Below are positions 34,957-48,417 of a stretch of DNA of 64,000 nt, piece after piece. The notes under the pieces were generated by a model. It was given only the letters and a program-made list of their open reading frames with translations, did not search any database and was not told the DNA's origin. This DNA is from Panax quinquefolius. Taxonomy: Eukaryota > Streptophyta > Magnoliopsida > Apiales > Araliaceae. Position 1 is the first letter of the stretch, and every line of letters begins with the position of its first letter. The stretch covers positions 41,908,977-41,972,976 of the forward strand of contig CM035151.1 of NCBI GenBank assembly GCA_020205615.1, read 5' to 3'. The translations under genes and the position numbers were made by a program.

Positions 34957-35540
34957 TTGCGTCGCCCCCAAAAATAGGTATTCACAACCCATTCTGAGTT
35001 GCCAAATACATGGTACATAATTCAAATACAAACTTAATTATACAACTGTCGTGTAAAATACGACAAAACATAGCTTAGAGTTTTAACACAAAAATTGTCT
35101 CGTAGGCAGTATCCAAACTCAAATGGAGTCCTCATTATAATTATCAACACACTATTTTATAAAATAGTGAGGAGTACTACAGCCATCATCTCAGACCGTC
35201 ACTCCTTTCCCAGACTAGTCCCGGCTATGCTCTCATTTACTGAAGAGAACAATGAAAGTAAAGGGTGAGCTCAACTAGCCCAGTAAAGAATATTATGACT
35301 AAGATAATGCAAAATAAATTATCGTTAGCCTTTAACAGTGTAAAACTGATAGAATAATATAGACAACAAGTCAGCTGCAGCGGAACAAGCAATCCATTAG
35401 AAGAGTCAAGTAGAGCATAATATCTACTATCTTCTATGATTTAAAAGTTCATCATCATTATTTTATCGCTATAACACAACTCAATAAAAAATCTACATCA
35501 TCGAATTACCCATGCACTACGGGCCAAGAATATTCGTTAG
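34957..35540 (-). repeat. C0: old C-family LTR, left part
   Basis: It starts at or just before TTGCGTCGCCCCC and matches, with many differences, the left end of the C1 LTRs (TGTGACGCCCCCAAAATTAGG). It is interrupted at TSD GTTAG (35536-35540) by C1 and continues at 42992. Orientation is minus. Confidence 0.6.
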
Positions 35541-37841
35541 TGTGACGCCCCCAAAATTAGGTATACATCACCCATCTTGAGTCGCCAGATACATGGTACA
35601 GAATTCAAATACAACTTAATAATACAATTGTCGTGTACAATACGATAAAACATAAACTGTGAGTTTGAATACAAATATTATCTACTAGAGAGTATACAAA
35701 CTCAAAAGGAGTCCTCATTACAACTATTATCACACTATTTCACAGAATACTGAGGACTACTAATGCACCATCTATAACCATCACTCCGTTCCCCGACTCA
35801 TTCCAGCTATATTCTCATTTCTTGAAGAGAACAGTGAAAGAAAGGGTGAGCTCAACTAGCCCAGTAAGAAATATTATGACAAAGATAATGCAGAATAATT
35901 TATCATTAGCCTTAAACAGTGTTAAACTGATACAATATAATAAACACCAAGTTTAACTGCAGCGAAACAAGCAATCCATTAAAAGAGTCAAGTAGAGAAT
36001 AAATCTACTATCTTTTATGATTTAAAAGGTTTTTCATCACTTTTATCATTGGGACTCAGCTTAATAAATAATCCACATCATTGAATCACCCCTGCACTAC
36101 GGCCAAGGATATTCTTTAGTATCACGACCACAATTATCCATGCACTACGGGACAAGAATATTTGTGTATTCATTAATGGTCATGATCATGCCAACAACTC
36201 TCCATCAATGCACTACGGGCCAATGAGGACTTTTACCACATCATTTGTAACATTACGGTCGAGGATTACCGAATAATCCTCGGTCATAATCATACCAAGT
36301 CCATCTATGCACCTACGAGGCCACGAGATGACTTTCAAAAAATATAAATATAAGGATGATGACAATGATATAAGAATTCAATAAAACAAGTTCAAGAATT
36401 AATTTGTCCAAGAACCAATAACGTCCAAATTGTCAACATGATACTGTTTTGTAGAGTAAAATTCAAGAATGCTCAGAAGAATATTTCCATGAAAAGATAC
36501 TGGATGAAGCACAATTATCAAGGATATTCCACTAATTTCATGGAGTATGGAAGCCAAAACTTTAACCAACTGAGTATAATAATTAATAGAATAACAAAAG
36601 AAATCACCATGCACGCGGTACTTCGCATAGACAGGTTATTCCAACAGAATACTAAATAATGGAACCAGGTCAGGCAAAATTCGCACCGACAGGATGTTCC
36701 AACAGAATAATAAAGAATGGAATAACAAAAGAAATCACCATGCATGCGATACTTCGCATAAACAGGTTATTCCAACAGAATACTAATAAAGATGGAATCA
36801 GGTCCGGCATAAAACGCACAGACAGGATATTCCAACAGAATAATAATAAAGATGGAACCAGGTCTGGCGTAAAATGCACAGACAGGATATTCTAACAAAA
36901 TAATAAAGATGAAATCGAAGTCCGCGGCGATACGCATGCACGATGTGATATTCAAATGAATAATAAAGAATGGAATAACATAAGTTCTCTTCATGAATAC
37001 AAAAGAATAACACCCCTTACGAGTACAACAAATAATATTCTCTACCTTAGAAAGAAGTGTACTGGATATAGAAGTAGTGAAGTAGCAGAACACTTTTCTT
37101 CTTTCTCTCTATAGTTTCTCTCTCTAGAGTTTCAGTGAATTCCTAAGAAATAATGAATGAACGAGCTTCTATTTATAGAAAAATGGACTGCATAGTAACT
37201 AACTCATGAACGGTCCAGATTGATTTACTTTAATCTGACGGCCCATATTTAAAGCAAAATCTTTTAAATAAAATATAATATTCTATTTATAATCTAATAA
37301 AACGAATAAATTTATAAAAGATTTAACTATGCAAACACTATGTAGGCACTATGCAAACACTATGCATAATAAAATATAATATATTCTATTTATAGAATAA
37401 CTTTATAAAAGATTTCTGTTTTATTACATTAATAATACCAATAAAACAAAACTGAGTGACTTATCATGTAAGCATCAATAATCAATACCGTATGCTACTA
37501 TGCAACCCACGCGTATTCTTGTACTTTTACTATCGAGTAGTTCAAGCAAAGATTAACGGTAAAACTTTCGCCGTTATTTTCATAAAATATTTTTTGTCGT
37601 TTTCTCAATCCAAACAATAATTCCGTTATAGGGTCCACCAATGATTGTCTTAGTTGTCACGAATATTCCTGTTAAAACGAATATTCCCCGACCAATCCAA
37701 TATTATATAACAACTTGCGTATTTTGAAAATTTATAAATATTACCCACAACTATAACATTATATCAAATCCACATCATAATATTCAAAAAAAATTATTTC
37801 GAGAAAATTAAATATTTATTCATAAAATCTGGGGTCTCACA
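35541..37841 (-). repeat. C1 3' LTR (2301 bp)
   Basis: On the minus strand it starts TGTGAGACCCCAG at 37841 and ends GGGGGCGTCACA at 35541. A TATA box (minus TATAAATAGA; plus 37168-37177) is followed, in transcript direction, by a ~60-bp minisatellite (about 36610-36960). CATGCACTACGGGCC-like blocks recur between 36090 and 36330. Confidence 0.87.
36610..36960 (-). repeat. ~60-bp minisatellite in C1 3' LTR
   Basis: Units containing TATTCCAACAGAATAATAAA recur about every 60 bp (near 36630, 36692, 36766, 36826, 36886, 36945). The array lies downstream of the TATA box, so it would be in the transcribed leader. Other C LTRs carry 5 to 7 units. Confidence 0.8.
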
Positions 37842-37876
37842 ATCTCCCCTCCTTATGGAATTTCGCCCTCGAAATT
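37842..37876 (-). other. C1 polypurine tract and adjacent hairpin
   Basis: On the minus strand AATTTCG, loop AGGG, CGAAATT (plus 37859-37876) precedes the purine tract ATAAGGAGGGGAGAT (plus 37842-37856) and the LTR start. Confidence 0.8.
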
Positions 37877-38527
37877 TACGTACGTACTTGGTATGCTGAA
37901 CATGTGAGGATACCTCGACTTCATTTCAAATTCCAACTCTTGAGGTATAACCTTTGAGTGTTGAATACGATTCTTTGTATCCAAGATTTTAACACGTATC
38001 TCCTCATACGTTAAATCTTCTGCTATCTCGTCCAGTTCTAAATTAATAATGTGGTTCGATCGTCCACATATTTACGTAACATCGATACGTAAAAAAAATG
38101 TTCTAAACACGTAACATATTTGGCGGTAAAACGAGTCTATAGGCCACAGTTCCTACTTCATCGAGGATTTCAAATGGGCCAATTAAATCGAGGGTTGAGA
38201 TTTCCTCTCTTCGTCGATTCTTGCTTCAAGAATAACACCCTCTTGAACCTTCTTCTTCACATTTATCAGCTCCGGGTGTGTAGCTTGAGCGGCTTTAACT
38301 TTATCGATTAAATTCTATTCTACTCGCATATTCGTTATCTTTACTTGGGTTCCTAGAGTCTTTAACTCTATCTTCATCATTTGTAAGTCGTACAAAATAG
38401 GTCTTTTTGTTAACAACATCTCACTCGTAAACGCATACGATCTTCTACTCAACACATCAGCTACCACGTTCACTTTCCCACGATGGTATTGAATGGTACA
38501 ATCGTAATCTTCAACAGCTCGAGCCAA
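37877..38527 (-). pseudogene. C1 RNase H end joined to chromodomain tail (integrase deleted)
   Basis: The minus frame 38527-38315 reads YDCTIQYHRGKVNVVADVLS, the end of RNase H, then the linker toward integrase (EARIDEE). At about 38203-38213 the sequence jumps to the post-integrase segment (QPS, then the G-P-F region) that in C2 lies near 59661. About 1 kb of integrase is missing. A degraded chromodomain-like end follows to 37877, also with a gap. Not functional. Confidence 0.75.
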
Positions 38528-38572
38528 TGTCTATGGCGCATGTTACGTTCATTTTGGGTGAAGAAATACTTG

Positions 38573-39263
38573 AGGGTTTAAGAAATGGGTTTTGTATTGG
38601 GGTCAATACAAAATTTGATTTCACGCTCTAGGGGTAGGCTAAGAAGTCTTCAAGAATACGTCAGGAAATTTATTAACAATAGAAATATCATTCAAAACTG
38701 TGACTCTCATCCAAGACTTGGATAGCACGTCACATTGATACCTATCAACTTGCCACCGTTATTCACAACATCCCCTACGAAAAGTCTGGCTTCGATGCAT
38801 TACACACAAAGAAGTCAACAACGAAAGGACCGGGGCTCTTTACTTATGGCTTGATATGACAATGACTGACTTTAGTGGTTTGGTTGCTTGAATTCGTATA
38901 ACAGGTTGGTTAGGAATATAAAAGCTAACAACCTTACGAAAAACATGATGAGTAGTTAACCAATCGATTTCTAAAAATTGCATCAAAGGCAAGTAATTTC
39001 AAAGAGATAAGATTGACAGGTAACGTGAAAGTGTTGATTTGAACAAGATTTATAAATAGTGGAGGTAACGAAGGTTTCTCCCAACAGATATATCAAAGTC
39101 TAACTTCTCCGGAGTTAACTTCAAACATTAAACACAACTAGGTGAAATAAAAGAGTAAATAGAACCGGTATTTAACACGGTATAGACTTCGCAAGAGTTT
39201 ATAACTAACATACCCGTGATAATTTTATTCAGGTTCCTCGTCACGAAAAAAAAATTCTCTCTC
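38573..39263 (-). pseudogene. C1 protease relic, RT deleted
   Basis: Minus strand near 39175-39161 encodes V-L-N-T-G-S-I-Y-S-F-I-S-P, a retropepsin active-site segment in which the catalytic Asp is Asn. Further segments match C2 protease (near 56750-57000) and the start of the linker to RT (near 57200). At about 38573-38585 the sequence jumps directly to the RNase H segment LKYFFTQ, so the RT core is absent. Confidence 0.7.
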
Positions 39264-40421
39264 TTAAACTACCGGCTTTGGCTTATCTGGGACATCCTTT
39301 GGCATCACTATCCCAGCTGGAATTGACTTCACCATACAACAAAATTGAGCTAGATGACCTTCTCTTTCGTAATTAAAACACGTTTTGGATTGCTGCGTAC
39401 AGTTTAGATGGATGTGTCCCTCCTGTCCGCATTTGAAACATACTACCGATGGTCGTTCTTCTTCCTTTGAAACGGGTGCTGGTGCCGACATCTTTACGTC
39501 ATTGTTGAACCTTCTCTTCTTAAAATGTCCATTCTTATTGTTTTGGCCATGATTACCACCGAAGTGGTTACCATTTCTAGCATATTGATTCCCTCCATGC
39601 TTATTGTCACCGCTTTGATGACTGTTATCACCGGTTTTATCATTTTGCCGGCTGCTCTCTTTTGGATTGGTTGACTCATTATCGCGCTCCAATAACTGAG
39701 CCCTATTAACAACATCTGAATACAAACACAGTTTATGAGAAATAAGATATTGACGTATCTCCGGTTTCAAACCTCTTAAAAACAATCGCGTCATTCTCTC
39801 CTCATTATCAACCAAATTCGATGCAAATCGGGACAACTCGGCAAACTTGGCTTCGTACTGCAACACGGTCATGTTGTTTTGCTCCAACTTGATAAATTCC
39901 ACCTCTTTCATGTGATGAATGCTTTCGGGAAAGTACTTGTCATTGAACAGCTCTTGGAACTTCTCCCAAGACATCTTGAGTGCGTCAGGCTGGGTACGTT
40001 TTATAGATTCCCACCAGTGATCTGCCTCTTCACGCAACATAAAGGTGGCAAAGGGAACCTTTTGCTCCTTGGAGCATCCCAAGACATCAAATATCTTGGT
40101 GATCTACTTTAACCACGTCTCCGCCTTAAGTGGTTCTGGCTATCCCAAAAACTCTGGTGGTCCCAGCTCCTTGAATTGCTTAGCGGTGACAAACCGTGGG
40201 TTGCCATTGTTTCCTCCTGCATTATGAACAGGAGCCGCCTTTGCCTGATGTTGCATGAATTCTAAAAAGCTCTTAAACGTACCGTCGTTCGTTAATTGAT
40301 CAGTGTTGTTGTTTAAAGGAGGATTAACGCCATCCTGTTGCACATTGTCCTGATTATTGATTTGTGGAGAATCAACGATCTCCTGTGCTCCATTGCTTAT
40401 CTCTATATTTTCAGATGCCAT
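39264..40421 (-). pseudogene. C1 gag, one frame with two amber stops
   Basis: From ATG 40421 (MASENIEISNG; the upstream ATG at 40439 adds six residues) to the stop at 39264 the frame stays open except TAG at 40140-40142 and one more TAG before 40083. The retrotrans_gag core is clear (FATFMLREEADHWWESI, WEKFQELFNDKYFP, QYEAKFAELSRF, FLRGLKPEI), then a His/Asn/Gly-rich linker and two knuckles: CFKCGQEGHIHLNC intact, and CFNYEREGHLAQFC with the second Cys changed to Tyr. About 386 codons, normal for chromovirus gag. This is the best-preserved gag here, although the element has lost RT and integrase. Confidence 0.85.
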
Positions 40422-40594
40422 TTTCAAATACTGCCACAAAACAAAGGTTAATTAACATGTAACATATTATCTATATATTCTAACCGACCAATTAAATACC
40501 AAATAAACTTAGGTAGGTCATACTAGCGAAGGAATTCACCGTCTCTCCCCTCCTAGTTCTTGTCTCACATCTCAGCCTGGGATCATATCCCTAA

Positions 40595-40606
40595 GCTTTG
40601 ATACCA
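40595..40606 (-). other. C1 primer-binding site
   Basis: TGGTATCAAAGC on the minus strand, two bases from the 5' LTR edge. Confidence 0.88.
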
Positions 40607-40608
40607 AC

Positions 40609-42986
40609 TGTGACGCCCCCAAAATTAGGTATACATCACCCATCTTGAGTCGCCAGATACATGGTACAGAATTCATATACAACTTAATAATACAACTGTC
40701 GTGTACAATACGACAAAACATAAACTGTGTGTTTGAATATAAATATTGTCTACTAGAGAGTGTACAAACTTAAAAGGAGTCCTCATTACAATTATTATCA
40801 CACTATTTCACAGAATAATGAGGTCTACTAATGCACCATCAATGACCATCACTCCGTTCCCCGACTCATTCCAGCTATATTCTCATTTCCTGAAGAGAAC
40901 AGTGAAAGAAAGGGTTAGCTCAACTAGCCCAGTAAGAAATATTATGACTAAGATAATGCGAATAAATTATCATTAGCTTTAAACATGATGTTAAAGCGAT
41001 ACAATATAACAAACATCAAGTTTAAGCTGCGGTGGAATAGCAATCCATTAAAAGAGTCAAGTAGAGAATAAAATCTACTATCTTTTATGATTTAAAAGGT
41101 TTTCATCACTTTTATCATTTGGGACTCGACAATAAATTATCCACATCATCGAATCACCCCTGCACTACGGCCAAGGATATTCTTTAGTATCACGACCACA
41201 ATTATCCATGCACTACGGGCCAAGAATATTTGTGTATTCATTAATGGCCATGATCATGCCAACAACTGTCTATCAATGCACTACGGACCAATGAGGACTT
41301 TTACCACATCATTTGTAACATTACGGCCATGAATACACCGAATAATCCCTAGTCATAATCATACCAAGTCCATCTATGCACTACAGACCACAGATGACTT
41401 TCAAAAAATATAAATATGAGTATGATGATAATGATATAAGAATTCAATAAAACAAGTTCAAGAATTAATTTGTCCAAGAACAAATAACGTCCAAATTGTC
41501 AACATGATACTGCTTTGTAGTGTAAAATTCAAGAATGCTCAGAAGAATATTTCCATGAAAAGATCTTTGGATGAAGCGTAATTATCAAGGATATTCCACT
41601 AATTTCATGGAGTATAGAAGTCAAAACTTTAACTTATTTGAGTATAATAAAGAATGGAATAACAAAAGAAATCACCATACATGCGGACTTGCATGATAGA
41701 CATGAGTTATTCAATGAATACGAAATAACGGAACGTGTCAAAGCGAAATTTCAACCGACGGGATGTTCCAACAGAATAATAAAGAATGGAATAATAACAG
41801 AAATCACCATGCATGCGGTACTTCGCATAAACATGTTATTCCAACAGAATACTAATAAGGGCGGAATCGAAGTCCCGTAAAAGCGTCTGCACGAGGATAT
41901 TCAATAGAATAATAAAAAGGCGGAACCAGTCCGGTGTAAAACGCCTTGTGACAGGATATTCCAACAAAATAATAAAAGGCGGAATCAGTCCCCACGTAAA
42001 ACGCATGATGCATGGATATTCCAACAGAATAGTAAGGACGGAATAATAGAAGAATGTCACCAAGTATAGGGTAGCTCACAGATATCTGAGTTATTCCAAT
42101 GAATAATAAAGAATGGAATAACATAAGTTCTCTTCATGAATACAAAAGAATAACACCCCTTACGAGTACAACAAATAATATTCTCTACCTTAGAAAGAAG
42201 TGTACTGGATATAGAAGTAGTGAAGTAGCAGAACACTTTTCTTCTTTCTCTCTATAGTTTCTCTCTCTAGAGTTTCAGTGAATTCATAAGATATAATGAA
42301 TGAATGAGCTTCTATTTATAGAAAAATGGACTGCATAGTAACTAACTCATGAACGGTTCAGATTGATTTAATTTAATCTGACGGCCCATATTTAAAGCAA
42401 AATATTTTAAATAAAATATAATATATTCTATTTATAATCTAATAAAATGAATAACTTTATAAAAGATTTAACTATGCAAACACTATGCAGACACTATGTA
42501 AACACTATGCATAATAAAATATAATATATTCTATTTATAGAATAACTTTATAAAAGATTTCTGTTTTATTATATTAATAATACCAATAAAACAAAACTGA
42601 GTGACTTATCACGTAAGCATCAATAATCAATAACGTGTGCTACTATGCAACCACGCAGCAGACATCTTTGTTTTTTACTACTAGAGTAGTTCAACAGTAT
42701 TAACGGTAAAACTTCCGCCGTTATTTACATAAAATATTTTTGTCGTTTTCTCAATCCGATAATAATTCCGTTGTGGGGTCCACCAATGATTGTGCCGTTG
42801 TACAAGTATTCCCTGTTAAAATGAATATTCCCCTACCAATCGAATAATATATAACAACTTGCGTACTTTGCAAAATTTATAAATATTACCCACAACTATA
42901 ACATTATATCAAATCCACACCATAATATTCAAAAAAATTTATTTCGAGAAAATTAAATATTTATTCATAAAATCTGGGGTCTCAGA
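40609..42986 (-). repeat. C1 5' LTR (2378 bp)
   Basis: It matches 35541-37841, with a longer minisatellite (units near 41705, 41761, 41833, 41898, 41954, 42014, 42090). The TATA box is at plus 42311-42320. The terminal CA is changed to GA at 42985-42986, next to TSD GTTAG. Confidence 0.87.
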
Positions 42987-42991
42987 GTTAG

Positions 42992-43890
42992 TATCACATC
43001 CATGAATCATCCATGCACTAAGGGCAAATGATATTCATTTTTATCACATCCACAAATTATTCATGCACTACGGGCTAAGGATATTCGTTAGTATCACCAG
43101 TGGTCATGATCATGCCAACAACTGTCCAGCAATACACTACGGGTCAATGAAGACCTACCACATCATTTGTAATATTACAAGTCATGATTATACCGATACA
43201 TAGTCATAATCATACCAATCAACAGTTCATCTATGAACTACGGGCCAAAGATAACTTTCATCACAATATAAACATGAGGATGATTACAATGATATAAGAA
43301 TTCAATTAAGTCAAAGCAAGGATAAATTTTAAAGATTTATAATTCAATTTATCCAGAGTTCAAGAATGTTAAAATTATCAACATGATAACTGCTTTGTGG
43401 AGTAAAATTCAAGAATAATATTGTATAAAAAAAATTTGGATAGAAAAGAAATCAATTTTTGTCATGAATAGTTCTCCAGGTGAATAGTACCCGAGTGAAT
43501 AGTATCCCGTGAATAGTACTTTGTGAATAGTACCCCGACATGAAAAGATCAAAATTTAGCAAGAATGTTCAGAAAAATATTCTTGTGAAACAATACTAGA
43601 TGAAGCGCAAATTTCAATGAGTGTAGAATTCGGAATCTAAAACGAAATAATATTACTTACATACTACAGAGTATAGAAGAAAATATTATTTCATATGAAT
43701 ATTGGACAAAAATAATATACCTTACCTTAAAATGATAGTATTTCTGAGTGGTAGGGCGGGGATATTCTTGAAGAAAACTTGCACTGTTTTCTACACTCAA
43801 AGCTTTCTTAAACTCTAAAGAAATACGCTCAATATTATAGAAGAATAATTCTCTGATTCTGGTGTGATTTTCAATTCTAAACTAAGCATT
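42992..43890 (-). repeat. C0: old C-family LTR, right part, truncated
   Basis: It continues C0 after the C1 insertion, with CATGCACTACGGGC-type blocks (43020-43250) and sequence matching the C1 LTR around AACATGATAACTGCTTTG. A 15-16-bp unit GTGAATAGTAC(CC) repeats four times at 43476-43546. From about 43600 similarity to C1 fades, and it meets B interior at about 43891 without a recognisable LTR end. Confidence 0.5.
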
Positions 43891-44533
43891 CTATCTATCT
43901 TTTATACACATAAGAAAGGAATCACCCTCTTAACATGCATATAGCATATAGCGCGACATAAACATTTCAATGATTATCATTGCCAGAACTAAGTAGTTTT
44001 TTACACCATGTACAATTCAGCTCCCATACAAAGAATCATACAACTTAGCTGCCGACATGAATGCTCAATTGAATCCCCACCTAACACTAACACCCTTCTC
44101 AATACGAATTTCATTTAACTCATATTCATAATCCTTTTTCCGAATCTGTACCCATTCATAGTACAACTGACACCTAGCAATCTTGCTGTAATTTTTTTTC
44201 AATCATTCTCTTGATTCTTATCCCTGCTATTACTTTATCAGATCACGGAGTGATCTCATCGTATATATTACGATTCATTTCTATATCTTGATCGTTTTCT
44301 TTTACGATCTCCTATCACTGTACTTTTAGTATTTTAGACTCAATCAATTCATCACTTTTGTTCAACTTTATTATCAGAGTTAAGGAACTCTGTATCTTCT
44401 AACTCGCCGAGATTCTTCTTTGAATCTTACAGACCAACTAACTCTATGTGAATTAGATCTTATCCTAATCACTGCAGTTATTAGTCTTAGGTATTCCTAC
44501 CTAAGGTTTATAACCTACAGCTTTGATACCAAT
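43891..44533 (-). other. Partial second interior of element B with PBS
   Basis: It is close to 49547-50192, including PBS TGGTATCAAAGC (plus 44520-44531). Non-coding; open frames here lie antisense and are shared with the other interior copy without resembling a protein. Confidence 0.8.
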
Positions 44534-47500
44534 AGTGAGGGCCCCGAATCCGAGGTCTCGAATCACCGCGGATCCAGTTCGATCATTATATACAACTATT
44601 ACTATTTGCGGAAGATATAAACATAAATTGTTTATACATTAAACTTACACACAATTCCCCAAGGTCGAGTAACCTTAACTTAATACACAAAACATAACTT
44701 ATTTAATAATAACATTATTATTATACAACACTATTACAAAACTAATCTCGCATGTAACTAAAGCTGGAACTATCTTGGACCTTTCCTTGTATCCGACGCA
44801 TTCGCCTTAATCTGCAATGTTTTATCATGATATAGCAAGGGTGAGCATAAGGATTTCCCAGCAAGTTTAAGTTCAATAATATAACGATATATCATGATTG
44901 AAAGAGTCTGAATAATAAGCTGGCTATAATTCAACAATATAATTGTGAACTAGCAGGAACAAATTTATGACTGAACAAGTATTATACATGAACAAATATA
45001 TTTGAACCAACTGGTAATGAAGGTGATCAGCCTTTCATACCTGACTTATACATGCAATATGTACATAGTACAATTATAAATGGCAATCAACAATAATTAA
45101 CCATAAGCATATCCGAATGAAAAAATCCTTAGTAGAGTTAAGTAAAATAAACTTGCCTGAACCGTTGATTACCACAATGCAATTTATAACGCTTTATCTG
45201 AAGACCTAATATTAGTAATATAGATATCCAATATTAGAATAATATCATCACAATACTATTATATATATAAACATCATAACCTAAACACATAACACATAAC
45301 CCTATCAGTCTATAACACACATAAAACTTAGCATCAAGTCAGACTATTTAAGTCCGAGTTGAATCCGACCAAATTCTAACATCCCGACAGTCTAGTCGGA
45401 CAAAATTTTGAGTTTAAGCTCAATTAAACTCTGGCTAAACACTAAACCATTATTTAAGATAACTATATTATCAGTCAACATAATTTTCATAAGTTCGTAA
45501 TATTTTTCAAAAAATTATTACTATTTATCGCGTAATTTCAATCATTAAAATTGTATTTAAATGAATTAAATACCACATAATTCTTTTATCATTAATATCT
45601 ATTTATTATCAAATATTAATGAAATACATCATATAATATTATAATATATTTATAATATCACAAAGTATTTTAATACTTTAAAATAATTTAAATATGATTT
45701 TAAACACTTAAATTCATTATCCGATAATTTCTATTAATATTAAAATATTAATATTTTCATGACAAAATATCAAAAGTTATATTTTATAACTTCAAATATT
45801 TTTATAATACTTAAATCATTTTTATATGATTTATAAACCATTAATTTATTTTTCCTTAATTTATTTAATATATTTATTAAATAAACTAATTACCAATAAT
45901 ATTGATTAATTAATGAATTTCATCACAAAATATTAAAAGTCATCAAAAATAACTTCAAATATTTTCTAATATCATAATATAATTTTTAATGATTTTTCAT
46001 GTATTAAAATCAATTTTAAATAATTTATTTAATATTATAATTAAATAAATTAAATAACATTTATTTTCCAAAAATATTAAATATTTATGAAATATACTCT
46101 GAATAATTAATAACTATTTTTCAGAATTTAAAATATTTTTTTGTAATTTATTATGTATTTTTAATAATTAAAAACCATTTTTTCTCTATTTATTAATTAA
46201 AATAATTAATTTCTTAAATAAACTGTCGCTATAGGGACATTAGGCGACAAAAAGCATCGCTGAATGTGTTCTTGGTGTTCTTGGCCAATTTCTAGAAACT
46301 CATGTCAGAGTTCATGCTACCTTGTTTGACCAGTTATAAAGCTTAGCCTATTGTGTTTCTGGGCTAGGTTAAAGATTGATCATGTAGTGTTTATGTAACA
46401 CCACACGAACCAATCAACAATTTTCTCAAACAACAACACAACAAGATATTCTAGGCATTCAAAATCATTGTCAGACATTTCCTAGGTTTCAGCTGAAACC
46501 CAGCATATCGACTAGGCAATTTTTTGATCATTTTAAGTTGGGTTCGGATCCCGTTATTGGTGTTATAAAGGTTTAAACCTATAGCACTCATGCCATAAAA
46601 CATTTATATACCATTAACGCAGTCCAAAAACATCGAAATCTCCAAATCCAACCCGGTCAAAGGTTGTCGACTACCGTACATCTTTAGTTTTTTGAAAATT
46701 CTCGTAAAGCAGTAAACATGTTCGACATGCCTTGTTTGACCAACTGCCACGCCCGATCTGTTGATTACTAGTGGAATCTAAGGACATAATTTCAAATTAC
46801 ATATACCAGGATATAAGTATGATATAAACAAAACATCATAACATTAAAAACTTGACAGATCAAGAAGGTTAAAAATCTTGTTAGGCGGATATTTTAATTT
46901 CTGGGTTGCCCAGATTTTTGACCGGTCAACCTCGGTCAACGAAATTTGACCGATCATAACTTGCAATCTAGACTTCAAAGAACTATAAATCCACTTCCAA
47001 GTTAAAGACCACATATCCAACTATAGATCTAACACATAAAACATTATAAAGCATGAATATAATAAGATATACGGCCTTCGGCATTACTTGTCAGACCATG
47101 TGTTAAAATTTTTCCAGATTTCTAAAATGCCATTTCGTGCAATTTGATGTTATGGATCTGGGATTAAACAGCCCAGATCACTAAATGACACCTTGTTACA
47201 CAACTTTAACAAATAAACAACAACATCTAACATCAAATCCTAAGATTTTTATAAGTCTAGGGTTTATACCTTTATACTTTGATTTTCTTGAATCTGATTC
47301 TTTGTTGCTGATCATGGAATGTTAAGACATGATATAAGCTTTAGTTCTCACTCTTTCTCACTCAAAAATTTCGAATTTGGGCTAGAAAGAAAAAGGATTG
47401 GCATGTATGAGAAGTAAAATGATATTTCTTTTCTCTCTAATCTATATATCTTACAAGTTAATGTATATAGCTGGCCTTTGGTGACTGATTGCTGTTGATT

Positions 47501-48417
47501 TGTGAGACATAAGTCACATGCCTAGGGCTTAGGGTTAGTGAACAACCCACATAGGACATAACTTACAAGTAACCTTATAAATAATGCTAGAAGGCTAGTT
47601 TGGTCATTTAGCATTTAATTTTAATGGCATAAATGTCAATTGATACAACCCTTAGGGTTTAGAGTTTAACCCTTTAGGGTTTTAGGGTTTAACCCTAAAG
47701 ATTTAGCAAATTAAATTCCTAACATTTTCTAATTAGATTTTAAATAGAAAATCATGATTTCTAAATTATAATTAGGGCTTCCTAATTATATTATAATTTC
47801 CTAATCACATTAGGACTTAAACAAATTAGGATTAATATTTCCTAATTAAGAATGCTAATTTAGTAATTTAATCCATAATTGTACATTAGGGCTTCTGACG
47901 AAACAATTAGGGTTTAAAATTTTGAAATTAGGGTTTACTAATTAATTAAGTTTTACCCTAATTAATTTTATAATTAATAACACTTAAGCATTAAAATTCT
48001 CTGTTAAGTTTCCAGATTAGGGTTTCAAATTCCCGAATTAAGGTTTCGAATTCCCGGAACTGAAATTAGGGTTTCCAGAACCGGTTTCTACGGTTTCTTA
48101 TCCATTGCTAGGGTTTTCTAACAGAACGTTGACGTTCTAAATATATAATTAGGGTTTGTTACAGATATCGTTTATCTGGCCAACCCTTGACCCTTAACCA
48201 CATACTGTACAAGTATAATAACATTTACACAGAACATAGTCACGTATATACTTAATCCTGAATAATTCACCTAAATCCTTCACAGAATTTTGAAATCCTC
48301 AAAATTCCATCTTAAAAATATCAAATGCATACACTAATTTTCTATCTAGGTTCTAATATTCAACCTTAAATCAATTAATTAAAATTTTTAAAATATTCAA
48401 ATTCTCGGGTTGCCACA
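44534..48417 (-). repeat. Element B inner LTR (3884 bp)
   Basis: On the minus strand it begins TGTGGCAACCCGAG at 48417 and ends near 44534, where the terminal TG of the plus strand is AG. It aligns with 50193-52978 plus 62558-63672 and, more distantly, with the A LTRs. Telo-boxes at 47644-47700; the GCTCACCCTTGC box near 44842-44853 (minus). Confidence 0.88.

Larger units (their letters stand above)
35541..42986 (-). mobile_element. C1: deleted C-family chromovirus, nested in C0
   Basis: Minus-strand Ty3/gypsy element with LTRs 35541-37841 (3') and 40609-42986 (5'), PBS, gag, a protease relic, an RNase H relic and a chromodomain tail, but without the RT and integrase cores. TSD GTTAG is at 35536-35540 and 42987-42991. 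It is the same family as C2, which retains the missing parts, so C1 is an internal-deletion derivative that could only move with outside enzymes. Confidence 0.88.

Noticed and set aside
36659..37093. Overlapping ORFs on both strands in the C1 LTR
   Set aside because: They come from the ~60-bp minisatellite and repeat short peptides; no protein family is visible.
34957..43890. C0 as a clean solo LTR
   Set aside because: Its right end does not reach a recognisable LTR terminus and no TSD pair was found, so I describe it only as a truncated LTR.
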